The notes beneath the pieces are model-generated. The model saw only the letters and a list, made by a program, of their open reading frames with translations, ran no database searches and was not told the DNA's origin. Made by a program: the position numbers and the translations under genes. Shown one piece after another: positions 1 through 5,805 of a stretch of DNA of 6,092 bases. Position 1 is the stretch's first letter; each line of letters opens with the position of its first letter. Origin of the DNA: Actinomycetota bacterium (GTDB taxonomy: Bacteria; Actinomycetota; Actinomycetes; Actinomycetales; Angustibacteraceae); the NCBI GenBank assembly GCA_014377795.1, contig JACMOY010000177.1:1-6092 (forward strand). The letters run 5' to 3'.

Positions 1-305
1 AGCCGCTCGTCCAGCAGGACCTCGAGGTCGGCGATCGTGCGGCGCTCGAGCAGCATGTCCCAGTGGGTGCGCCCGGGCTTGACGAACTTGGGCGTGGGGC
101 GCTCGGAGTCGATCAGCAGCGCCTCCTCGCCGCACTTGCACTCCCACAGGGAGGGCGCCTCGGCCTCGACCGAGAACGGCACCCTGGTGACGTGGCCGCG
201 GGCGCAGTGGTACTCGGCCACCCGTCGGGCCGCGGGCTCGACGCCCTCGTCGCTCTCCAGGCTCTGGGCACCCAGGCGGGTGCCGCGAAGGCTCTTGTCG
301 CTCAT
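1..305 (-). CDS. rbpA: RNA polymerase-binding protein RbpA (3' end outside window)
   Basis: RbpA binds the principal sigma factor and RNA polymerase and stabilises the open promoter complex; it is specific to Actinobacteria. The visible 101 codons begin MSDKSLRGTRLGAQSLESDE, the typical RbpA N-terminal tail. A core domain follows (about residues 27-71) with C34, H38, C56 and C58 as likely zinc ligands. Next come a basic linker (TPKFVKPGR, 71-79) and the sigma-interaction helix region with the family hallmark RTHWDMLLERRT (79-90). The frame is still open at the left edge (LLDERL), so perhaps 10-25 C-terminal residues are missing. The ATG at 305 is fixed by a near-perfect Shine-Dalgarno 8 nt upstream. 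The second cysteine pair is CKC, whereas Streptomyces RbpA, as I recall it, has CKVC. The family call is very secure. Confidence 0.96.
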   Translation of the reverse strand, partial: MSDKSLRGTRLGAQSLESDEGVEPAARRVAEYHCARGHVTRVPFSVEAEAPSLWECKCGEEALLIDSERPTPKFVKPGRTHWDMLLERRTIADLEVLLDER

Positions 306-313
306 GGTCTCCG

Positions 314-321
314 ACCTCCTT
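314..321 (-). promoter_or_regulatory. Strong Shine-Dalgarno of rbpA, inside a small inverted repeat
   Basis: Read on the minus strand, AAGGAGGT lies 8 nt upstream of the rbpA ATG, an almost full anti-Shine-Dalgarno match and much stronger than any other ribosome site in the window. It is part of ACCTCCAAGGAGGT (327-314), whose arms could fold into a 5-bp stem with a 4-nt loop that hides the site. This fits a highly expressed gene and fixes the start codon. Confidence 0.85.
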
Positions 322-352
322 GGAGGTGTAATGACGGGTCGTCACTGGTCAG

Positions 353-379
353 AACGTGCTAGGACCAGGCGGTGTTCCG
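353..379 (-). promoter_or_regulatory. SigR/SigH-type promoter for rbpA
   Basis: On the minus strand the sequence reads CGGAACA (379-373), and GGAAC (378-374) is followed by exactly 18 nt and then GTT (355-353), preceded by C. This matches the known consensus of the thiol-oxidative-stress sigma factors SigR (Streptomyces, GGAAT-N18-GTT) and SigH (Mycobacterium, GGAAYA then CGTT). rbpA is an established SigR-regulon member in Streptomyces. The -10 element lies 47 nt upstream of the ATG, giving a leader of about 40 nt. Both hexamers and the spacing are seen directly; use by a SigR-like factor is inference. A second housekeeping promoter is likely but not identifiable. Confidence 0.7.
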
Positions 380-419
380 CCACCGGTGTGGAGAGAGAGT
401 GAAGACCGCCACACCCGCC

Positions 420-520
420 CGTTCCTCCCCTCACCCCGCGTTCCTCCCCAGGGCCGGTCCACGACGGCCGACATGTCCGGTTCGGGGCGGGGGGAGGAAC
501 GACGGCCGGGGGGAGGAAGG
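420..520. repeat. Four-copy symmetrical repeat of GGGGAGGAA(C/G)G
   Basis: Four 11-bp copies lie in 101 bp. Two are on the minus strand (430-420 and 449-439, both GGGGAGGAACG) and two on the plus strand (491-501 identical; 510-520 with one change, GGGGAGGAAGG). Within each pair the copies repeat every 19 bp, and the whole array is exactly symmetrical about position 470. The 8-bp spacers match at only 3 of 8 positions when the arms are aligned, so the motif rather than one long hairpin appears conserved. An 8-bp palindrome GACATGTC (470-477) sits near the centre. The array starts 1 nt after the transporter stop codon and ends upstream of the rbpA promoter. It could be an operator array or a bidirectional stem structure; no T-tract supports a classical terminator. 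Confidence 0.6.
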
Positions 521-521
521 G

Positions 522-1892
522 TCAGACGACGGCGGGGGCCACGTTGCCGGCGTCCGCGATGCCTTGGCGGACGTCGACCTTGCGCAGGAACACGGCGCCG
601 AGGGCGAAGAAGACCACCAGCGCCAGGATGGCGGGGCGGTAGGAGTCGGTGACCTGGTGCACCAGGCCGAACAGCAGCGTGCCGAACCAGCTCGTCCCGC
701 GCTCGCACGCCTGGTAGAGGCTGAAGTACTCGGCCTCGCGCCCGCGCGGCACCAGGTGGCTGTACAGCGACCGCGACAGCGCCTGGCTGCCCCCCAGCAC
801 GATCCCGATCAGCACCGCCAGACCCAGCCAGAGCCCGAAGCGGCCAGCGGGCAGGAAGAACCCGATCGCCACGACCAGGGTCCACAGCAGCAGGCTCCAG
901 AGGACGACGTCACGCGCCCCGTAGCGACCGGCCAGCCGACCGAAGGCCAGGGCGCCGCCGAACGCGACGACCTGCACCAGCAGGATCGTCACGATCAGCT
1001 GGCTGGTGCTGAAACCGAGCTCCTTCGAGCCGTAGACGCTGGACACCCCGATGACCGTCTGGATGCCGTCGTTGAAGAACAGGTAGGCCAGCAGGAACAT
1101 CATCGTGTGGCGGTAGCCGCGCAGGTGGCTGAACGTGCTGGCCAGCTGGCCGAAGGCCTCGCGCACCAGCGATCCGCTGACGGGGGTGAGGTTGACGGGC
1201 GGGCGGTCGCGCAGCCCCAGGTAGGGCACCAGGGTGAACCCCGCCCACCACAGTCCCGCGCTGAGCAGGCTGAACCGCACGGCCTCACCCTCGGACAGAC
1301 CCAGCGCGTCGTGCCCGGTGACCAGCCCGAGGTTCAGCGCGAGCAGGATGAAGCCGCCGAGGTAGCCCAGCGCCCACCCGCGACTGGACACGCGGTCGCG
1401 CTCGTCCGGCCCGGCGATCTGGCACAGGATCGCGTCGTAGACCACGAGCGAGCCGGCCAGGCACAGGTTGGCGAGCACCAGCAGTGCCACGCCCAGCTGC
1501 CAGTCGGTGCCCCGCACGAACCACAGGCAGCACGCGGCCAGCGAGCCCAGCCAGGCCATTGCGGCCATGTCCCGCTCTGGGTGCGCCGGGCGGCCCGCGC
1601 CGGCCCCGACCAGGGGCAGCAGCAGCGCCGACACGATCGTCGAGAACGTCGCGGCGTAGAACACCAGCGAGCCGGGGCTCACCGGCAGCCCCAGCACCGA
1701 GAGGTCGGTGCGGCAGGTGGCGCCGTCCGGCAGGCGCGGGCACGCAGCCTCGGTCGCCACGGCCGTGAGGTAGGGCGCGAGCAGCACGGTCGCGACCGTC
1801 GTGACGTACGCCGAGTTGGCCCAGTCGTAGAAGTACCACGAGCGCTGCTCGCGCCGGCTGGTCGCGGTCGTCGGCTCGGTGGTGGCGCTCAC
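522..1892 (-). CDS. MFS transporter, UMF1/Atg22 family
   Basis: This 456-aa inner-membrane protein has about 12 predicted hydrophobic segments. Hallmarks of the UMF1/Atg22-like branch are YDWANSAY at 22-29 opening the first membrane helix, VYDAILCQIA (151-160), SSRGWALGYLGG (169-180), FFNDGIQTVIG (272-282) and GGSQALSRSLYSHLVP (367-382). A motif-A-like loop, GRLAGRYGARD, lies at 318-328. C51 and C60 sit in the loop after helix 1 and may pair outside the cell. The yeast relative Atg22 exports amino acids from the vacuole; bacterial members are largely uncharacterised, so the substrate is unknown. The GTG start at 1892 lies only 7 nt after the upstream phosphodiesterase stop and lacks a clear ribosome site, pointing to translational coupling. 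Family secure, substrate open. Confidence 0.92.
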   Translation of the reverse strand: MSATTEPTTATSRREQRSWYFYDWANSAYVTTVATVLLAPYLTAVATEAACPRLPDGATCRTDLSVLGLPVSPGSLVFYAATFSTIVSALLLPLVGAGAGRPAHPERDMAAMAWLGSLAACCLWFVRGTDWQLGVALLVLANLCLAGSLVVYDAILCQIAGPDERDRVSSRGWALGYLGGFILLALNLGLVTGHDALGLSEGEAVRFSLLSAGLWWAGFTLVPYLGLRDRPPVNLTPVSGSLVREAFGQLASTFSHLRGYRHTMMFLLAYLFFNDGIQTVIGVSSVYGSKELGFSTSQLIVTILLVQVVAFGGALAFGRLAGRYGARDVVLWSLLLWTLVVAIGFFLPAGRFGLWLGLAVLIGIVLGGSQALSRSLYSHLVPRGREAEYFSLYQACERGTSWFGTLLFGLVHQVTDSYRPAILALVVFFALGAVFLRKVDVRQGIADAGNVAPAVV

Positions 1893-1899
1893 GCGCCGA

Positions 1900-2685
1900 T
1901 CATGCCCTGCCGCGCAGGGCTTCGCGGGTGACTTCGACCGCCAGGTCGGCCCGGTCGGTGATCAGGCCGTCCACGCCCAGGTCGAGCAGGCGGCGCATGG
2001 TGGGCACGTCGTTGACCGTCCAGACGTGCACGGCCAGGCCCTGGCGGTGGGCCAGGTCGATGCTGCGCGGGGTCACGACGGCGAGCGGTCCGGCCGACAT
2101 CGGCACCTGGACGGCGACGAGCGAGGGCTCGGGCAACCGCGCGGCCACCCGGCCGACGCGGCCGGGCAGCAGCGACCCCAGCCGCCAGCGCGCGACCCCC
2201 CGGCGTCCGGGCGAGGTGGCCAGCCCAGGGCCGAGCGCGCGGCGGACGGCGGCGGTGCGTCGGTCGTCGAAGGACGTGACGCACACGCGGTGCAGCGCGG
2301 ACGCCCGCCGGACGACGTCCACCAGCGGGCCGATCGCGGGCCAGTCCTTGACGTCGATGTTCACCCGCAGGCCCGGCCAGGCGGCCAGGACGTCGGCCAG
2401 CAGGGGGACGCCGGCACTGGACCCCTCGCCGATCACCTGGGCGCGCGACACGGTGTCCCAGTCGAGGTCGGCGATCCGGCCGGTCGCGTCGGTCAGCCGG
2501 TCCAGGGACGCGTCGTGGAAGGCGACGAGCGCACCGTCCGCGGTGGCGTGCACGTCGGTCTCGACGTGCGTGGCACCCAGGTCGAACGCCGCCCCGAACG
2601 CCGGCATCGTGTTCTCCAGCCCTTGCAGCGAGAAGCCGCGGTGGGCCATCACCACGGGGCCTTCGACCTGCAGGTACGGATGCAC
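1900..2685 (-). CDS. Glycerophosphodiester phosphodiesterase (GDPD family)
   Basis: It hydrolyses glycerophosphodiesters (deacylated phospholipids) to glycerol-3-phosphate and an alcohol, using a metal-dependent TIM barrel. With the GTG start at 2685 it has 261 residues, normal for a short bacterial GDPD. Catalytic motifs are intact: AHRGFS with H15 and R16, LENT (23-26), the metal site ETD (E42, D44), H57 in FHDASLDRLTD, NIDVKDW (109-115), VWTVND (221-226) and GVDGLITDR (237-245). No signal peptide or membrane segment is present, so it acts in the cytosol. An in-frame start at 2730 would overlap the preceding gene by 25 nt and add residues unlike the family, so VHPYL is preferred as the N-terminus. 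A weak GGTGGG precedes the GTG. It sits 20 nt after the peptidase and 7 nt before the transporter, probably in one operon. Confidence 0.93.
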   Translation of the reverse strand: MHPYLQVEGPVVMAHRGFSLQGLENTMPAFGAAFDLGATHVETDVHATADGALVAFHDASLDRLTDATGRIADLDWDTVSRAQVIGEGSSAGVPLLADVLAAWPGLRVNIDVKDWPAIGPLVDVVRRASALHRVCVTSFDDRRTAAVRRALGPGLATSPGRRGVARWRLGSLLPGRVGRVAARLPEPSLVAVQVPMSAGPLAVVTPRSIDLAHRQGLAVHVWTVNDVPTMRRLLDLGVDGLITDRADLAVEVTREALRGRA

Positions 2686-2705
2686 GCGCCCACCGTAGGG
2701 GCAGG

Positions 2706-2750
2706 TCAGCCGGCGAACTCCCAGTGCCACGGCTCGGGTTTGGACCCGGT
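2706..2750. repeat. 45-nt identical tract, copy in paralog 2
   Basis: The last 14 codons plus stop of paralog 2 are identical at every base, including third positions, to 4286-4330 in paralog 1. Identity begins exactly at the stop codon: the next base downstream differs (2705 versus 4285). The tract includes the stem CGGGT-TTGG-ACCCG (2735-2748). Upstream of the tract similarity continues with scattered, partly synonymous differences. Confidence 0.9.
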
Positions 2751-4127
2751 CGGCTCGGCCCAGGCGGGGTGGAACCAGTCATGGGCCGGTGCGTTCACCA
2801 GCAGCCAGGCGTGCTCGGGGCTGGTGAACGACTCGACCCCCCCGCACAGGTCCAGGGCGGTGCCCCACCCGTGGTTGCTCGTTCCGGGTACGGCGGCCAG
2901 CCCCGGCTTGGCGGCGTACACCGCCACCTGCGCGGTGCGGCTGCGGTAGGAGTCGGTGACGCAGATCGGGCGAGCGAACTGCAGCGCGAAAGCCCGGGAC
3001 AGGGCGCTGAAGGCACCGGCGGCGTGGGCCTCGAGAAGCTGACCCGGAGCGCCCCAGAGCGGGCACAGGGCCAGCGCGGGGATCTGTCCGTTGGCGTAGA
3101 CCGACAGGTCCAGTCCGGTGCAGCCGCCGGGGTCCAGCGGCACCGTGGCGGCGTGACCGGCCGAGGCGGCGCGCACGCGCACCGTCGCGGCCAACCTGGC
3201 CTCGGCGACCAGTCCGGCCGCCGATGGCTCGCTCATCAGCTGCTGGCGCAGGCGGGCGACCGCCAGCTCGGTGCGCACCTGCTCGGCCTGCAGCCCCACC
3301 AGGGCCGCTCGCTGTTCACGCACCAGCGCGTCGGCGGTGGTGCGGGCCACCTCCGCTGCCCTGCGTGCCGTGGCGGCCGCTGTCGCGGGTCGCGCCGCTG
3401 CGTCGGCTGCGTCGGGCTGGGTCGCCGTCGTGACCTCCAGCCGATCCAGAGCGAGGCTGCCGACCAGACCGACGTGCTGCATGACCGCCAGGTCGTAACC
3501 GACGTCATCGGTGGACCCGCTCTCCAGAGCGGTGACCCAGCCCTGCCACGACGTCGCGAAAGCCCCACCCGCCGCGTAGGACGTGCGCGCCCACCGGCTC
3601 AGGTCGACCTGACTGCTCGCCACCTGCTGCTGCAGCCGGGACAGTCGCCGCAGCTGTGCCAGCACCTGCGCTGTGGCGGCTGCCTGCTGCTCGCGAGCGG
3701 TGCGGACCTGCTGCAGTGCTGCGGCGGCCTGGGCGCCGAGGGTCTCGACCCGGGCGCGCGCCGCCTCGAGCCGCGCGTCGCCGCTCAGCAGCCGGCTGCG
3801 CAACAGGTCCGCCTGAGCGACGTCACGCCGTGCCTGCTCGTCGCTCACGGTGGGGCCGGCACCGGGTGCCGGACCCGGCTCGTCGACACCCGATGGCGCT
3901 GGTGGGTCGGGGGGTGTCGTCGTCGTCACGTCACCCGAGGGCGTGGGGGTCAGCGTGCTGCTCGCCGCCGCCGTGGGCCCCGCAGTCGGTGTCGCAGCGA
4001 CGGCGGTCGCCGTCGGAGCGGCGAGCACCCCCGCCACAGCGAGCAGTGCCACCGGTGTCGCGACCTGCCGCAGGTGTCGCCACCGGTGCGGGTGGGGCCT
4101 GCGGTCGGACGGACGGAGGGGGTCCAC
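2706..4127 (-). CDS. Secreted coiled-coil M15 (VanY-type) peptidase, paralog 2
   Basis: A 473-aa exported protein with a basic n-region (RRPHPHRWRHLR, 9-20), a hydrophobic core and a likely signal-peptidase site after AVA (42-44), then a Pro/Thr/Ser-rich linker to about 95. Ala/Gln/Arg-rich helices predicted to form coiled coils lie at about 98-175 and 245-320, around a block shared with its neighbour (RWARTSYAAGG to QHVG, 178-220). The C-terminal domain (about 329-473) is peptidase family M15: YRSR (394-397), SNHGWGTALD with zinc ligands H419 and D426, and EPWHWEF with catalytic E465 and zinc ligand H468. Four cysteines (336, 355, 389, 428) are shared with the paralog and may form two disulfides. 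Known M15 members are D,D-carboxypeptidases or peptidoglycan endopeptidases; which applies here is not visible. The GTG start at 4127 has an AGGAAG-like site 10 nt upstream. Confidence 0.88.
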   Translation of the reverse strand: MDPLRPSDRRPHPHRWRHLRQVATPVALLAVAGVLAAPTATAVAATPTAGPTAAASSTLTPTPSGDVTTTTPPDPPAPSGVDEPGPAPGAGPTVSDEQARRDVAQADLLRSRLLSGDARLEAARARVETLGAQAAAALQQVRTAREQQAAATAQVLAQLRRLSRLQQQVASSQVDLSRWARTSYAAGGAFATSWQGWVTALESGSTDDVGYDLAVMQHVGLVGSLALDRLEVTTATQPDAADAAARPATAAATARRAAEVARTTADALVREQRAALVGLQAEQVRTELAVARLRQQLMSEPSAAGLVAEARLAATVRVRAASAGHAATVPLDPGGCTGLDLSVYANGQIPALALCPLWGAPGQLLEAHAAGAFSALSRAFALQFARPICVTDSYRSRTAQVAVYAAKPGLAAVPGTSNHGWGTALDLCGGVESFTSPEHAWLLVNAPAHDWFHPAWAEPTGSKPEPWHWEFAG

Positions 4128-4158
4128 GGGTGGGGGTCTTCCTGGCCTGGTCGGGTGC

Positions 4159-4177
4159 TGGCGACGTCGCCACGCTA
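4159..4177 (-). promoter_or_regulatory. Candidate -10 element with 14-bp palindrome upstream of paralog 2
   Basis: On the minus strand TAGCGT (4177-4172) fits the actinobacterial TANNNT -10 pattern. Its last base begins the perfect palindrome TGGCGACGTCGCCA (4172-4159), which would cover the transcription start. The GTG start codon follows 31 nt later. No good -35 hexamer is visible. The palindrome is seen directly; promoter and operator roles are inference. The 158-nt gap shows no clear terminator for paralog 1. Confidence 0.35.
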
Positions 4178-4285
4178 AGCAGCCGACGAGGCGTGCGTCC
4201 CGGGTTCACCGGAACGCGTGGTGCATCCGTGCCACCTGATCCATCTGCGCGACTGCCCGTCACCCGCTGTGTGCGCTGGGCGCGT

Positions 4286-4330
4286 TCAGCCGGCGAACTC
4301 CCAGTGCCACGGCTCGGGTTTGGACCCGGT
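4286..4330. repeat. 45-nt identical tract, copy in paralog 1
   Basis: This is the partner of the tract at 2706-2750, exactly 1580 nt away in direct orientation. It encodes the active-site tail ending EPWHWEFAG and the stop codon, and contains the same small stem-loop (4315-4328). A direct repeat of this size could support recombination that removes paralog 2 or fuses the two genes. Confidence 0.9.
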
Positions 4331-5710
4331 GGGCTCGGCCCACGAGGGGTGGAACCAGCCGAACAGCCCGGCGTGGGTCAGCATCCACACGTGCTCGATC
4401 GTGGCGAAGGACTGGATCCCGCCGCACAGGTCGGTCGCCAGCCCGAGGCCGTGGTTGCTGGTCCCGGGGACGGCGGCCAGCCCGGGCTTGCTGGCGAACA
4501 CCGAGACCTGCTCGGAGCGGGTGCGGTAGGCGTCGGTGACGCAGATGGGTCGGCCGAACTCGGCGGCGAACGCCTTCGACAGGTCGCGGAACGCGGCGGC
4601 GGCGTCGGCGCGCAAGGTCTTGTCCGGGGCGCCCCACAGCGGGCACAGAGCGGCAGTCGGGATCTCGCCGTTGGCGTAGGGGCGGGTGTCCAGACCCTGG
4701 CAGTCGTTCGGGTCCAGCGGCACGGGCCGCCCGGCCGCGCGTGCCGCGAGGACCGCGGTCAGCTGGGCCTGGGCCGCCTGCGCGGCGGCGCTGCTGCTCA
4801 GTCCGAGCCGCTGGCTGGCCTGCTGAGCGCGGTCGACGGTCTCGAGCTGGCCGGTCTGCAGCGTGGCGAGCATCTGGCGCTGCTCGAGCAGCAGCGCCGA
4901 AGCCCGCTCGCGCGCCTTCCTCGCAGCGGTCTGGGCGTCACGTGAGCGCGCGGCGGCGGCCGCTGAGGTGCGGGCGATGACCTGCTGCTGCGCGCTGGCC
5001 CCCTGCAGCTGGGTCAGAGTCGTCGAGTTCACCACGCCCACGTGCTGCAGCAGGGCCAGGTCGTGCGCGACGTCCGCGGTGCTCCCGCCGCTGAAGGCGG
5101 TGACCCAGCCCTGGTACTCGGCGAGGACGCCGCCGGTCGCGTAGGCCTCGCGGGCCCAGCGGCCGAGGTCGCTCTGGCCCTGCAGCACCTGGACGTGCAG
5201 GTTGATCAGTCGCGAGAGCTGGGTGGTGGCCGTCAGTGCGGCCTCGGAGGCGGCCTGGTCGGCGGTGCGCTGGCGCTCGAGCGCCGCGCTCACCTGCGCC
5301 GAGATGCCGGTCATGGTCTGCAGCACGGCGTCCAACCGGGCGTTGCTGACCCCGAGCTGGGCGCGCAGCACGGCCGCGGCGGCCACCTGCTGGCGGACCT
5401 GCTCAGGGGTCAGCGCGGTCTCGGCGCCGGGCTCGGGCGGGGGAGGGGCGCTGGGGGAGGGGGTCGCGGTGGGGGACGATGTCGCGGGGCTCGACGTCGG
5501 CGACGACGACCGCGGTGTGGGCGTCGTCGTGGGGGTCCCCCTCGGTGTGGGCTTGGGTGTCACCGTGGGCGTCGGCGCCATCGTGGTGGTCGCCGTCGGG
5601 GTGGGGCTCGGGGTCGTCGTCGCAGCCACGGCCGCGCCCGATCCCAGCGGGATCAGCAACCCGGCAACGACGCCGACGGCGACGCTGCGCGTCAGTCCTC
5701 GCCGAGCCAT
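4286..5710 (-). CDS. Secreted coiled-coil M15 (VanY-type) peptidase, paralog 1
   Basis: A 474-aa exported protein with an N-terminal signal MARRGLTRS plus hydrophobic core and cleavage near AVA/A (27-30). The RRGL at 3-6 could also be read as a weak Tat signal. A long Thr/Pro/Ser linker (31-94) would span the wall. Coiled-coil-prone helices follow (about 102-175 and 232-325), separated by the paralog-shared block RWAREAYATGG to QHVG (184-224). The M15 domain (about 330-474) has YRTR (395-398), SNHGLGLATD with H420 and D427, and EPWHWEF with E466 and H469, so it looks active. Cysteines are at 337, 356, 390 and 429. Its likely role is trimming or cutting peptidoglycan stem peptides. The ATG at 5710 is preferred over the TTG one codon earlier; only GGGAA precedes it. 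It stands 158 nt upstream of its paralog and diverges from the methyltransferase. Confidence 0.88.
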   Translation of the reverse strand: MARRGLTRSVAVGVVAGLLIPLGSGAAVAATTTPSPTPTATTTMAPTPTVTPKPTPRGTPTTTPTPRSSSPTSSPATSSPTATPSPSAPPPPEPGAETALTPEQVRQQVAAAAVLRAQLGVSNARLDAVLQTMTGISAQVSAALERQRTADQAASEAALTATTQLSRLINLHVQVLQGQSDLGRWAREAYATGGVLAEYQGWVTAFSGGSTADVAHDLALLQHVGVVNSTTLTQLQGASAQQQVIARTSAAAAARSRDAQTAARKARERASALLLEQRQMLATLQTGQLETVDRAQQASQRLGLSSSAAAQAAQAQLTAVLAARAAGRPVPLDPNDCQGLDTRPYANGEIPTAALCPLWGAPDKTLRADAAAAFRDLSKAFAAEFGRPICVTDAYRTRSEQVSVFASKPGLAAVPGTSNHGLGLATDLCGGIQSFATIEHVWMLTHAGLFGWFHPSWAEPTGSKPEPWHWEFAG

Positions 5711-5731
5711 CAAGGTTCCCGTCCGTCACGT

Positions 5732-5751
5732 GTGGTGTCACCACGACGGTA
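5732..5751 (-). promoter_or_regulatory. Candidate -10 element with dyad upstream of paralog 1
   Basis: On the minus strand TACCGT (5751-5746) fits TANNNT. One base later comes GTGGTG-T-CACCAC (5732-5744, perfect 6-bp arms), ending 21 nt before the ATG at 5710. No convincing -35 is seen. The layout resembles that upstream of paralog 2, although the palindrome sequences differ. The adjacent CACGTG (5727-5732) overlaps the dyad edge. Confidence 0.35.
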
Positions 5752-5805
5752 CCCCGGTGGGAGTGGTGACGCACCGGCGTCCGCGAGGTCGCCAGACTGG
5801 CTCAC

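Noticed and set aside
420..449. The GGAAC cores of the repeat copies as further SigR -35 elements
   Set aside because: The copy at 430-420 has no GTT 18 nt downstream (TCA at 402-400 on the minus strand), and the repeats occur in both orientations.
420..520. Intrinsic terminator after the transporter
   Set aside because: The arms can pair, but the loop between the nearest arms is 41 nt and no T-run follows on the minus strand, so a classical terminator is not supported.
349..885. A minus-strand frame of 178 codons across the mfs-rbpA gap
   Set aside because: It overlaps the transporter in another frame and its Arg/Pro-rich sequence resembles no protein family; it also runs through the repeat array and the rbpA promoter.
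372..1931. A 519-codon plus-strand open frame opposite the transporter
   Set aside because: It is antisense to a clear MFS gene, has a Gln/Arg/His-rich composition typical of reversed GC-rich codons, and shows no domain. The same holds for the long plus-strand frames at 1879-2949, 2724-4178, 3656-4945 and 5042-5809.
2686..2730. Longer N-terminus for the phosphodiesterase (start at 2730)
   Set aside because: It would begin inside the 45-nt tract of the peptidase gene and add residues not seen at the start of GDPD proteins; GTG at 2685 gives a normal N-terminus.
2706..5710. Repeat pair as insertion sequence or transposon ends
   Set aside because: The repeats are the coding 3' ends of two paralogs in direct orientation; there is no transposase or terminal inverted repeat.
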